Origin: Knufia peltigerae
Taxonomy: Eukaryota > Ascomycota > Eurotiomycetes > Chaetothyriales > Trichomeriaceae
Assembly (NCBI GenBank): GCA_030247855.1
Contig: JAPDRN010000001.1
Coordinates: 806,001 to 870,000 of the forward strand
Length of the DNA stretch: 64,000 nt
Direction of reading: 5' to 3'
In this document: positions 53,417 to 63,650 of the stretch, piece after piece
Position numbering within the stretch: the first letter of the stretch is position 1
Layout: each line of letters starts with the position of its first letter
Translations under genes and position numbers: made by a program
Notes under the pieces: model-generated
The model's database searches: none
Seen by the model: only the letters and a program-made list of their open reading frames with translations
What the model was told of the DNA's origin: nothing

Positions 53417-54533
53417 TCATAACGAGCTCCTGCTACCGAACAGCTGCAATGCGTTCTTGCTGCACAATTTCTCCTGGTCTTCCTCACGTGGAAACACCTC
53501 AGGCAGATATTGATCGTGCTGATCCGACAAAGCTTGAACATAGGAAAGTGATGTGAATGGAAAATCACTGCCATACAGCATCCTATCCACCGTAACATAC
53601 TCCAGCATTCCTTTCATCTGCTCCGTAAATGCCCAACCAGCCGAGTCGAAATAGAACTGCTTGTTCAGCCTCTCCTTCACCCATCGAGGATTGACCGATG
53701 CGTCAACACCAGGCACCTTCACAGCCGCAGCAAAGCCGGAGAATCGGTTGATCAAAGGGGGAAACGCTCCGCCCACGTGTGGCACAAGGAAGGTCACATT
53801 AGGACAACGGCTTACTGTCCCTGATAGGAACAGATTCATGACCGCTCTCGCCGTGTCGAACAAGAATTCAAACACGGGTCTAGGAAAACCAGGTAAGGGA
53901 GTGGCTGCCGTCCCGTCCTTCAGACATGGCGTGGTCGGATGCATGAAGACTTTGGCCTTCCGCTGGTTCAAGAGGTCGAAAATTGGGTCAAACATCTTGT
54001 CACCAAGATAAGAACCCCCGAAATTGGTCATTACTGCAAATCCATCTGCGTCGAGCTCGTCCAGAGCCCGTGGGATTTCTTGCAAGCAGAATTCCACGTC
54101 TGCCAGGGGCAGTGATGCGAAGAACCCAAATTGCTCTGGCTTCTGTTTCTTCAAATCCCCTGCGTAGTCATTGCAGTACTTCGTGAGTTTGCGGGTCAAC
54201 TCATTATTGCCGGGCACAAGGTGCGTGCCTGGTGAACTAATGCTCAGCATTGACTTGGTGATGTTTACGGCCTTCATCATTTCCAGATGTGCTTCGGGGC
54301 TCCATTGCTGTGTATCAGGAGTCAGCGTGATCTGTTAGACATGGAAAGCAGCCTATTCCAACGACGTACCGGAATCGCAGGCATGCCATCTGGGTTTTTG
54401 TGTCCGTTCTCGGCGCAAGCATCACGATATCCTCTATCATTTCGTCAGCAAGTAGCGCTCTACCCGAGCACTCCTCCAGTACTGACGGTGGGAGGTAATG
54501 AGAGTGACAGTCGATCTTTACGTATCGAGACAT
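53417..54533 (-). CDS. Amidohydrolase-2 family protein, ACMSD/6-methylsalicylate-decarboxylase-like
   Basis: These TIM-barrel metal enzymes decarboxylate aromatic or muconate-type acids. There are three exons on the minus strand: 54533-54487, 54433-54370 and 54307-53417, encoding 333 residues. The first intron is 53 nt (GTCAGT..GATAG, branch GCTGAC); removing it restores HSHYLPPGYRDACAENGHKN and then PDGMPAIPQWSPEAHLEMM, the family N-terminus. Metal-site residues: H-S-H in KIDCHSHYLPP, H in KVFMHPTTP, H in FLVPHVGGAFPP, and D in MLYGSDFPFTS. The start ATG places HxH at residues 10-12, as usual. It is likely cytosolic. The substrate is unknown; ACMSD (tryptophan/kynurenine route) and salicylate-type decarboxylases are both possible. 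Confidence 0.87.
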
Positions 54534-55484
54534 GTTTCTAAAGTCGTACTTGACAGTTTTAAAGGACTCCGAGCCTTGATCAGTGTGTCGGTATACGTTG
54601 AGAGTCGATGTTAGACTACGAGGCCGTTCTTGACCGTAGTAAGAAGTATATGTACCACGTTGTTTTGTGACCTGTTACAGCGCGGGGCGGTGGGGAGAAA
54701 CAATCGAAGTTCAGGTGAAGCGCCGTGCCCGCCCCGTATCTGACAATTCTTCTACGTGGATGAACCAACCGATCTTATCCCCATGCAGTCGCTTCGTCCC
54801 GTGAAGATTCCCAATGAGTGGTTTGTGAGCATGAGCCCCGTAAATTCGTACAGGATTTAAACTGTGAATGAATTGTACTACTCTGTATTCGTGAATCGAT
54901 AGGCACTTGTAGTGTGTCGATATCAGACCGTGTCTTCTTCTGTTGTCGATACCATATACTCCGTACTCGGGGTTGAATCCTGAAAAATATTGAAGATGTC
55001 CCCTCCAATGTCATAACATAACATGATGATCTGGATGTTCTTCTTGCATTTGACGCCCACCTTGCACCCATTTGCCAGCATGTTAGGTTGCTCGCCCTGT
55101 AAGACTCATTTGCGGTCTGCAAGCACACAAGCTTGAATATGTGGTCTCTCAAAACACCTTGGATTCTGCTTCTGAATGCAGTGAGCCCTCTAGACCCTCC
55201 TGTAGGTACTCAGTGGCGACAGGGACTTGACGTGAAAGTCGTAAGTAAACATTGAACTGAGGGTGTCGCTTGGCACCCTTAAAAGCGGCGACCCGTTGTT
55301 ACCCTTTCGGTTTGACATCAGTTTATTTCGGCCGCGATGCGCGACATGCTTGTAGACTCTAAGATTTGCGACCAACTACCAAGACCGTGTCTTCTAGAGG
55401 CTCGCAACAGAGTCCTGCTCCTCTGCATCTTTATTACTCCGCAACTTCCTAACAATGGTATAGCCCCGGAAATAAGTCCTCGTC
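54534..55484. other. Divergent intergenic region
   Basis: It holds the promoters of the amidohydrolase and Snf5/Sfh1 genes, with TACTCCGTA at 54957-54965. Small frames on both strands have no recognisable features. Confidence 0.3.
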
Positions 55485-57466
55485 ATGGCTCCCGCGCAGT
55501 CCTTCGTTACCAGCTATCCCCCGCGACTCCGTCAATACGCCAATACCCTACTCCAACCTGTCCTCCAAACCCAGAATGTAGGCCCAGGAAGTCGCACAAC
55601 GAAACGAGGGACCACGATCATAAACTATGCCGATGACGCCTACGATGATGACGACTTCGAAGACAGCGAAAATTCACGACGCCCAACGGGCCTGCGATCG
55701 TTACGAAGGGAAGAACTCGACAAAAGAGAGCCCCAACATGAAAAGTTAGGAAAAGAGTTGCATGAACCCCTGGACCTGCAGCCCATATACAGGGACTGGA
55801 TACTTAGGAGGACCGTCAGACCCCAGTACGTTCAGGATTTTCTCATGTCTAACCCCGACTATTTCAAAGACTCCATCCCGTTCAGGCACAGTCCATGTAT
55901 TGACCCGATACCTATGCGATGTAGGACCGACTGCCAGGCCCATATACAAGCTCAGCTACCCTTGACGCTGATACCCATTCGGATCGATCTCGATGTGCCC
56001 CAGCACCAGCCAGATGCACCGTATCCCCTGCCCTCGCAGGCGATGGCCGCTGGCCTCAACCCAGCACTTCCAGTCTTCAAGCGACCCGAGCCCACCCCAG
56101 CTTACAAGATACGAGACATATTTCTTTGGAACCTTCATGAGGAACTACTGACCCCAGATGATTTCGCTTTGAATTTCGTCCGAGAACTTGACTTGCCCAA
56201 TCAGACCGCGCTTGCCATGAACGTAAGCCAACAGATCCGAAATCAACTCGAGGATTATGCCGGGGTTGCCATGCATCCGCTGTTTCATACCCAGGGAAAG
56301 AGATCACAGATGCCAGAAGTGAATAATGCTGGCACTCCGTCAGCGGTGGTCAATGGCAGTTCTCGCGATGGAACTCCAAGACCCATTAGAGGTGCTTCAA
56401 TATCGCGGCCTGCATCGACAGCACCTGCCACACCTGCACCTTCAACACCTCGGCAAGTCACACTTGCTAATGGCGCATCAGTAACAGCCGTTGCTTCTCC
56501 ACTGCCAGCAGAGCCTGTCATTATACCTGATGACCCGACTGAAGACCTGTCTCTGAACCCGGACGATTCATTTCGGTGCATCATAACATTGTCGATTTAC
56601 CTCTCCTCGAGGCTTTACCAAGATAAGTTCGAGTGGTCCCTCTTGCACCCTCCTGGTGCAGCCGAGGCATTCGCTAAGCAGACATGTGCGGACATGGGCC
56701 TGAATGGCGAATGGGTTATGGCCATCACTCATGCAATTTACGAAGCAGTCCTGAGATTGAAGAAGGAAGCTTGTGAAGGCGGGATGGTGATGATTGGCGG
56801 CGGCGCCTGGGGCGGTGGCGAAATCGACAATCAAGCGGTGCGAGCTGAAGAAGGTGCTGGTTGGCGATACGACGTCGACGACTTTGGTGCTGAATGGGAG
56901 CCCAAATTCGAGGCATTGAGCAAAGAAGAGATTGAGAAGCGGGAAGGCGATCGAGAACGACAACTAAGACGATTGAGGAGAGAAACAGCGAGATTCAGCT
57001 CGACCGCTGGAATGGTTCCATCTGCACGAGAACAAGAAGCCCAATTACGTGGCAGTTACTTCGACTATACTGCCGTTGGCGCAGGTGGTGAAAATACTCC
57101 ATCTCTCGGTCGTGGTGAGAGAAGCAAGAAGAAGAGGCGTTTCCGCTCTCTGAGTCCCCTCGGCAAAGCTGGAACTCCCGAGAGCTCTGCCAGTGCTGCT
57201 TGGGGCGGCGAGGGTAATAGGCTGCAAGAGTATGAAAGACAGACATGGCGATGTAAGCATTGTCTTATCTGGGGCAATGCCATCTGGGCTGTGAGGGATG
57301 GACCACTCGGAGCGAGGGTAAGCAATATTGTTATGTTGTTGATTTTCTCCACGCTAACGTGCTCCAGACTCTTTGCAATAATTGCGGGCTTATCTTTGAG
57401 CGAGACAAGAAATTACCGGTCTGGGCAGAAGGACTGCACAAACACGATATTCCTCTTGGGAGATAG
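55485..57466 (+). CDS. SNF5/SMARCB1-family chromatin remodelling subunit (Snf5/Sfh1) with GATA-type finger
   Basis: This is a core subunit of SWI/SNF or RSC nucleosome remodellers. There are two exons, 55485-57317 and 57368-57466, with a 50-nt intron (GTAAGC..CTCCAG) inside the zinc finger. The product is 643 residues. The SNF5 domain has two repeats: first PIRIDLDVP...YKIRDIFLWNLHEELLTPDDFALNFVRELDLP-type sequence (about 165-260), and second DSFRCIITLSIYLSSRLYQDKFEWSLLHPP...FAKQTCADMGL (about 362-415). The C-terminus has a GATA-like finger C-x2-C-x20-C-x2-C (WRCKHCLIWGN...RTLCNNCGL), common in filamentous-fungal Sfh1/Snf5. A Ser/Thr/Pro-rich loop separates the two SNF5 repeats. Whether it belongs to SWI/SNF or RSC cannot be decided here. 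Unspliced, the frame runs on to 57572. Confidence 0.9.
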
Positions 57467-58107
57467 GCCATGGTTCGAGGAGTATGGAAAGGAAATGAGG
57501 TCCATGTATTGCATTGATGTGGGGCGTTCTTTTTCAATATGTTGTTACGGATCCCTGGAACCTTTCTCCTAGCTGGTCAGGATCTTTCTCGAATCTGTTT
57601 TACTATCGGGGCATCAGTAGGAAGGGCGCTTTAATCCAGCAGGGTGTTGCATTGGGAGGCGATAAAACCTGCACTATTGGCTATTTGGGGAGTTCTTGTG
57701 TGGCTCAGAGATACAGTCTTCGCCGAGAGTGGCTATTAAATTGCCACATGATGGCTAGAGAGCCATGAATGAACTTTTAAGACCTTTCCACCGTATATAC
57801 GATTGTCTTTGAAACTCCCATGTCTGTCGATTTGGTGCAAAGCTGCGTGATTAGATAAGATCGCGAAGTCGGTTGATCTGCGGCAACAATTGGGCATGCG
57901 CCTTCACCTCTGCGAATGCTGTTTATTGAAGCCAGATCGCAAGTCACAAAACACAGCATCTTGTCCACACTTTCCTTCTTTCTCTTCTGTGTTCCCAGGG
58001 TTTGGTATCGCGCAGGGAATGTGGTAGAACACTTGTCACACACACTCTTCCAGCTTGGTTCCGAAATCGAGAGTTCTTAGGAGCAGACCAGGAGCGGCTT
58101 GTTGAAA
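57467..58107. other. Intergenic region
   Basis: It holds the 3' flank of the Snf5/Sfh1 gene and the SEC13 promoter. No gene is seen. Confidence 0.3.
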
Positions 58108-59452
58108 ATGGTAAGTGACCTCTGAGAAGAGTGCAGAAGGGCTGTGAGAGATGTCCGAGGAGACCTTTTTGCAAGAGGTGATTCCTGGCCGACTCTGTGC
58201 TAATTTCGCCTCTGCGTACAGGCGCAAGTCATTGCGAACTCTGGCCACGATGACATGATTGTACGTTGAACATTCCCATTCCCGCACACCAAGTCCCTCC
58301 TACAATACCAGTGGACTCTGTGACGGTGGGGCGATATACTTTTATGAAGAAGACTGGAAAGGAAAAAAGTGAGAAGAGACGAGGAGAAGCAAATGGCTGA
58401 CAATTGCTGGGAAAACAGCACGACGCGGTGCTAGATTACTACGGTCGACGTCTGGCAACGTGCTCGAGCGACAAGACGATCAAGATATTCGAGATAGATG
58501 GAGACCAGCACCGGTTGACAGAGACTCTCAAAGGGTATGCTAACCTACACTCTATTCCTCCCGTCCCCCTACGCCTTTCATTTTCGGTTCTGGGTGGCAT
58601 ATGCGACCGCAACCGGTGCTGCTGTTCATTACACTTGTTCGTTGATCGCTGACCGCGTCGGGAATCCAAAACAGACACGAGGGCGCGGTCTGGTGCGTGT
58701 CGTGGGCCCATCCCAAATTCGGCACCCTCCTCGCCTCGTCATCCTACGACGGCCGCGTCCACATCTACCGCGAGACCCCTTCTCAACAACCCAACGCCCC
58801 GGCCCAATGGACGCTGGTGTTCACGTCGACCATCCACACCGCGAGCGTCAACATGGTCTCCTGGGCGCCGCCGGAGCTGGGCTGCCTCCTCGCGTGCGCC
58901 AGCTCCGACGGCAACGTCAGCGTGCTCGAGTTCCGCGACAACCAGTGGGCGCACGTCATGTTCCCCGCGCACGCCATGGGCGTCAACGCCGTGAGTTGGT
59001 CGCCCGCCGGCGCGCCCGGCGCGGTCACGCGCAAGGACGGCGGCGGGCCCTCGTCGGCGCCGGCGCGGCGCTTCGTCACGGGCGGGAGCGACAACGGCGT
59101 CAAGGTGTGGGAGTTCAACGCGCAGAGCCAGAGCTACGAAAACACCGTGGTCCTGCCCGACGGCCACGCCGACTGGGTGAGGGACGTCTCGTGGAGCCCC
59201 ACGCTGCTGAGCAAGACTTACATCGCGAGCGCGAGCCAGGACAGGACGGTCAAGATCTGGACGTCGGTGAACCCCGCGGACGGCACCTCGTGGGCCCTGG
59301 CCAAGACGCTCGAGTTCGACGCCGTGCTGTGGCGGGTCAGCTGGTCGCTGAGCGGGAACGTGCTGGCCGTGAGCGGCGGCGACAACAAGGTCACGCTGTG
59401 GAAGGAGGACCTGAAGGGGAACTGGGACATGGTCAGAGAGGTCACCGAGTAG
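58108..59452 (+). CDS. SEC13: Sec13, COPII coat and nuclear-pore WD40 protein
   Basis: This is a beta-propeller subunit shared by the COPII vesicle cage (with Sec31), the Nup84 nuclear-pore complex and SEA/GATOR. There are four exons: 58108-58110 (the ATG alone), 58222-58260, 58419-58534 and 58675-59452, encoding 311 residues. Spliced, it begins MAQVIANSGHDDMIHDAVLD, the invariant Sec13 N-terminus, and continues with YYGRRLATCSSDKTIKIFEI. The six WD-like blades carry typical motifs: HEGAVWCVSWAHPKFG, LLASSSYDGRVHIYRE, FVTGGSDNGVKVWEF, DWVRDVSWSP, IASASQDRTVKIWT and LAVSGGDNKVTLWKE. The last exon is markedly GC-rich, unlike the AT-richer introns before it. A blade-4 insert (APGAVTRKDGGGPSSAPARR) is longer than in yeast. 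Confidence 0.96.
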
Positions 59453-59984
59453 TGGTGGTTGGTATCCACCGAGTGCAACCACGCGTAAGCAAGTTTTCTT
59501 CACTCGCGACGACGAGCGCGCAAGCGGGTGACGCGTAGAAGACGCTTTGGCTAGGTACACCGTGTTGCAACTTTGATCCGAAAAGAAGAAAACGCCCCGC
59601 GCAGGGGTACCTTGGTATGAGATACGAAGTGGTTCAATACTTGAGGCCTCAAAATGGTTCGACTAGTGACTACAGTACCGTACCGTAGGTTGATCGCCTG
59701 CAACCCCAGTAATAGAGAAGAAAAGGACGTCGAAACCCGTCAACAAAACCCCTCCTCCAACCAAGAAGAGGTAGATAGACGTAGGTGTCGGTGTGTGGGT
59801 ACGATATGGAGTACATTGTCCATTTGTTTGGATTAACTAGCCCCCGTACGAAGGGAAGTCTCTTTCAATCGAGTATAGAGTATACACGGACAGCAGCTTT
59901 TTGTGACATTTACACTTGGAATACATGTATACGGTAACATACATATAGTAGGACATGATACTATACACAGACATGGTCACGGTA
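59453..59984. other. Convergent intergenic region
   Basis: It holds the 3' flanks of SEC13 and the tRNA synthetase. GTAC-rich sequence occurs around 59680-59960. No gene is seen. Confidence 0.3.
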
Positions 59985-61823
59985 CTACACAGGCAGGCCA
60001 TGTCCGGTCCACTCCTTTTCGATCCTTCTCTTGCCCTCGGCGTGGCCCCTGAAAGTCTCGGTCTCGATCCTTGGTTTGGACGAAGCGGACACGATTTCTT
60101 GGGCTCTCAGGTTCGCCGCTTGAAGTCTGAGCACCGACGCCTCCCTCCCCAAAAGTTCTAGCGTCTTCGCGACAGGGGGCCCTCGGGGACCCGTCGCCAA
60201 CGCCCAGCGGAGGTAGTGATACAGATCCTTCTTCCACCGGGCCGGGTCGATGACGCCTTGGTCGGGCGACACCTCCAGACTCTTGAGCTGTGACAGATGG
60301 ACATTCTCGGTCCACGAGGTCTGCGGGACGAGACACATCGCCGCGGCCGCTACGCGGAGATAATGCAGCGACGACGCATCGACGTCCGGAGGCGTCGCGT
60401 GCGCCGTGGTCAACGAGACGGGTTCGAAGAAGACCGAGAGTTGGTCCGCAAAGTCCGACGGAGACCGGTACTTGAACGACTCGATCTCGAGCATGGACGT
60501 CAGGACGTCCGGCAGGGTCCTGGTGCCGATGAATTCAGTGACGTTGCGAGCGCCGTAACGACCCAGCACGGCCACGGCGAGGTCGCGAACCATTTGCTCA
60601 AACTCGGGGCCTCGAGCTTGAATCCGACGCCGCGCGTGTCGGATCTGGAGGTACTCGAGCTTGTTGAACGAGACGATGGTGTTGCCCTTTGTGATTTTCA
60701 GGTCGAACAGCTTCTCGAGCTGCCCGAGGTCCATGACGTCGTTCTTTTGGGCGTGCGACCATCCGAGCAACGCCGCAAAGTTGACCAGCGTCTCGGGAAA
60801 GATGCCCTTGTCCCGGAAACTGGCAATGTCCGAGTCGAAGTTGCGTTTGCTGAGCTTCTGCTTGTTCTCGTCGACCAGCAGCGGCACGTGGGCGTAGAGG
60901 GGCGCCGTCCAGCCCAAGGCATCGTACAGAGCGACGTGCAGCGGCGTGCTGGCCATCCACTCGCTCCCGCGCACGACGTGGGTGATGCGCATGTCGTGGT
61001 CGTCGCAGACGTTGGCCCAGTGGTACGTAGGGTAGCCGTCGGACTTGATCAAGATCACGTCTTCGTACACGGGTTCATCCACCAGGAGCTTCTTCGTCTT
61101 CTCCGCACCGTGTCCGCTCTTCCCGTACACCAGGTCATTGTACCGTGGCCAGGTGTCCGGGGAGCGAAAGCGGACTGTGTGCTTCTCGCCCTTGGAGGCT
61201 CTCTCTTCGGATTCAGCGTGGGAAACGTGCGCGCATTTCCGATCGTAGCCCAGACTCAGTCCCTTCTCGTGCCTGCGCCTGTTCAGGTCGTCAAGTCTTT
61301 CGGGTGTACAGAAGCACCGGTAGGCGTGGCCCGAGGACAGAAGCGACGTGATGTGCTGTTGATACAACGGTAGTCGTTCGGACTGTCGATAGGGCCCGTA
61401 AGGACCACCGACCACAGGTCCCTCATCCCAGTTCAGCCCCGCCCACGTCAAGTCTCTGTACAGTCTTTCTTCGGCACCGGGGATGGTGCGTTTCGCGTCC
61501 GTGTCTTCGATGCGCAGGAGGAACTGGCCTTGGGTTGCGCGAGCGAGAAGGTAATTGAAGAGTGCCGTACGAATGGACCCCAGATGGAGGTTGCCGGTGG
61601 GCGACGGGGCGAATCTGGTCCGGGCCGGACTGTCTGGCAGTTTCCCGCGTCTCAGAGGAGGGCTGGAGGAATAGGTGCGTGTGTGTAGACGAATGGTTCC
61701 CGCCGCAGTAGGAGCATCATACTTGTGCGCCGCTCGATTTGGAGTCTGGCGTGCTCGACATGTGGTACATACCCATTCCGTGAGACGGCCTAGTCCAGCC
61801 TGGGCGGTTCGGCCAGTCCTCAT
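59985..61823 (-). CDS. MSE1: Mitochondrial glutamyl-tRNA synthetase
   Basis: This enzyme charges tRNA(Glu), and in many fungi also tRNA(Gln) before transamidation, in the mitochondrial matrix. A single-exon gene encodes 612 residues from the ATG at 61823. The N-terminus (about 1-60) is rich in Arg, Ser and Ala with almost no acidic residues, as in mitochondrial targeting peptides. The class I signature HIGH appears as FAPSPTGNLHLGSIRTALFN (about 71-90), followed by LLRIEDTDAKR. KMSKS appears as ENKQKLSKRNFDSDIASFRD. In between are YPTYHWANVCDDHDMRITHVVRGSEW and a CFCTPERLDDLNRRR segment. The C-terminal anticodon-binding part is weakly conserved, as usual. It is divergent from the DnaJ gene. 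Confidence 0.95.
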   Translation of the reverse strand: MRTGRTAQAGLGRLTEWVCTTCRARQTPNRAAHKYDAPTAAGTIRLHTRTYSSSPPLRRGKLPDSPARTRFAPSPTGNLHLGSIRTALFNYLLARATQGQFLLRIEDTDAKRTIPGAEERLYRDLTWAGLNWDEGPVVGGPYGPYRQSERLPLYQQHITSLLSSGHAYRCFCTPERLDDLNRRRHEKGLSLGYDRKCAHVSHAESEERASKGEKHTVRFRSPDTWPRYNDLVYGKSGHGAEKTKKLLVDEPVYEDVILIKSDGYPTYHWANVCDDHDMRITHVVRGSEWMASTPLHVALYDALGWTAPLYAHVPLLVDENKQKLSKRNFDSDIASFRDKGIFPETLVNFAALLGWSHAQKNDVMDLGQLEKLFDLKITKGNTIVSFNKLEYLQIRHARRRIQARGPEFEQMVRDLAVAVLGRYGARNVTEFIGTRTLPDVLTSMLEIESFKYRSPSDFADQLSVFFEPVSLTTAHATPPDVDASSLHYLRVAAAAMCLVPQTSWTENVHLSQLKSLEVSPDQGVIDPARWKKDLYHYLRWALATGPRGPPVAKTLELLGREASVLRLQAANLRAQEIVSASSKPRIETETFRGHAEGKRRIEKEWTGHGLPV

Positions 61824-62366
61824 GTGTTTTAGCTAAGGAGGACGTGAGAGTGATGGCCAAGGTATGAGGAGGGCGAGGGTAAGGCACAACGAAAAAAGAA
61901 CAGCCACCCAAAATGCGGTAAGCAATCGAAGACGGAAGACACGAGAATATTCAAGTAAACCAATTGGAGAGGCGGAGGGCAAGATACTTGTACGTTACTG
62001 GCCTACTTGGCTATTACTCCCTGTCGCCGCCTACAGCCTTGTGGACGGGGCCGAAAGACGGATGAATGAATTTCAGGCCCAACGATTTCTTACACTAAAT
62101 CCTCGTATTTATATTAGTGAGAAGACCTGGAGAAGGATCTTCACTACCTACTTGGTTCTGCAGCCTGACAAAACACATTTTCACTCAAACTACTTTTTTT
62201 GAATTAATCAAACCACTCCCTCTCACAGTCGACGTCCCTTTTTTTTCCTCCTCCATCTTAAAAAACTCGTTTCTCATCCCAAAAAGTCCCCCCCATCCTC
62301 GCGGACACTTCAAAAGTTTTAGACAAGAGACTGTTGAACCACCCCGTATCCCCCACACACACCAAG
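61824..62366. promoter_or_regulatory. Divergent promoter, mitochondrial synthetase / DnaJ
   Basis: The 543 bp serve both genes. CT-rich and C-rich tracts lie at 62230-62350 just before the DnaJ start; no clear heat-shock element (spaced GAA units) was found. Confidence 0.35.
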
Positions 62367-63650
62367 ATGAACGGCGCACCAGACGCGGCCGAGGAAATCG
62401 ACCTCTACGGAATCCTGGGCGTGCCCAAGGATGCCTCACAGTCAGATATCCGCAAGGCGTACCGGAAGCAGGCCCTCCAGCACCACCCTGACAAAGTCCC
62501 TCCCGAGGAGCGAGAAGAGGCCGAAGCCCGATTCAAGGCTGCCAGCCAGGCCTATGAGATCCTCTACGACGACGAAAAGCGACACCTCTACGACGCCCAC
62601 GGCATGGCCGCCTTCAACGGCAGCGGGGGCCCTGGCGGCATGGGTGCCGAAGTCAACATGGAAGACATCCTGAACATGTTCGGCATGGGCGGCGGCATCC
62701 CTGGAATGGGCGGGATGCCGGGCATGGGCGGCGGAGGGCGCAGGAAGATGCGACGCAGCCCCGACGAGAACCAGAAATACGAGGTGACGCTGGAAGATTT
62801 GTACAAGGGCAAAACGGTGAAATTCTCGTCCACCAAGAACGTCATCTGCTCCAAGTGCAGCGGCAGCGGCGGCGTCGACAAGGCCAAGCCCAAGGAGTGT
62901 TCCGCCTGCAAGGGGCAAGGCGTCAAGCAGATCCTGAGCCAGGTCGGCCCCGGCATGCTGACCCAGCGCATGGTCGAGTGCGGGGCCTGCGAAGGCACCG
63001 GCGAGGTCTGGAACCCCAAGGACAAGTGCAAGAAGTGCAAGGGTAAAAAGGTCACCGAGGAGCGGAAGCAGCTCGAGCTCTACATCCCGCGGGGCGCCAG
63101 GGAGGGCGACCAGATCCGGCTGGAGGGGGAGGCGGACCAGATCCCCGGCGCCGACGAGACGGGCGACATCATCTTCCACCTGGTCGAGCAGCCCCACGAC
63201 GTCTTCCAGCGGACCGGCAACGACCTGTCGGCCAAGCTGGAGATCACCCTCGCCGAGGCCCTGGCCGGCTTCCACCGCGTCGTGGTCAAGCACCTCGACG
63301 GCCGCGGCCTCGAGCTCAACCACCCCCAGACCCCGGGCCAGATCCTCCGCCCCGGCGAGGTCCTCAAGGTCCCCGGCGAGGGCATGCCGTTGAAGAGGAG
63401 CGACGCCCGGGGCGACCTGTACCTGGTCGTCGAGGTCGTGTTCCCCGAGGACGGCTACTTCACCGACCCGGCCGCCCTCGAGAGCCTCCAGAAACTGTTG
63501 CCGGGACCCGCCCCGGCCATCGAGGTCGAAGAGGCCGACGAGGTGCCCTTCGAGGTCGCCGACATTGACGACATTGGTGGCCAAGAGGCAGGAAACGCGT
63601 GGGAGGACGACGAGGACGGTCCTCAACAGGCCCAATGCCAGACCCAGTAA
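62367..63650 (+). CDS. Type I DnaJ (Hsp40) co-chaperone, Ydj1/Mas5-like
   Basis: This is an Hsp70 co-chaperone in the cytosol and at the ER/mitochondrial surface. A single-exon gene encodes 427 residues; the ATG at 62367 is used because the longer frame opens with a TTG. J domain: residues 10-75 with HPD at 40-42. Then come a Gly/Met-rich segment (95-130), the zinc-finger domain with four CxxCxGxG-type units (CSKCSGSG, CSACKGQG, CGACEGTG, CKKCKGKK), two client-binding beta domains, and an acidic C-terminus. The last four residues are CQTQ, a CaaX-like box comparable to the farnesylated end of yeast Ydj1, which would anchor it to membranes. Codon use is strongly GC-biased, typical of a highly expressed gene. 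Confidence 0.95.
   Translation: MNGAPDAAEEIDLYGILGVPKDASQSDIRKAYRKQALQHHPDKVPPEEREEAEARFKAASQAYEILYDDEKRHLYDAHGMAAFNGSGGPGGMGAEVNMEDILNMFGMGGGIPGMGGMPGMGGGGRRKMRRSPDENQKYEVTLEDLYKGKTVKFSSTKNVICSKCSGSGGVDKAKPKECSACKGQGVKQILSQVGPGMLTQRMVECGACEGTGEVWNPKDKCKKCKGKKVTEERKQLELYIPRGAREGDQIRLEGEADQIPGADETGDIIFHLVEQPHDVFQRTGNDLSAKLEITLAEALAGFHRVVVKHLDGRGLELNHPQTPGQILRPGEVLKVPGEGMPLKRSDARGDLYLVVEVVFPEDGYFTDPAALESLQKLLPGPAPAIEVEEADEVPFEVADIDDIGGQEAGNAWEDDEDGPQQAQCQTQ

Noticed and set aside
54434..54465. 32-nt alternative first intron in the amidohydrolase gene
   Set aside because: It restores frame but is too short for fungal splicing. The 53-nt GTCAGT..GATAG intron gives a better branch site and the family-typical HSHYLPPGYRDAC.
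58537..59538. 333-codon plus-strand frame overlapping SEC13
   Set aside because: It is out of frame with the WD40 coding sequence and has extreme Arg/Gly composition, so it is a GC-driven chance frame.
60297..61373. 358-codon plus-strand open frame over the tRNA synthetase gene
   Set aside because: It is an antisense shadow; the minus strand has HIGH and KMSKS motifs and a targeting peptide.
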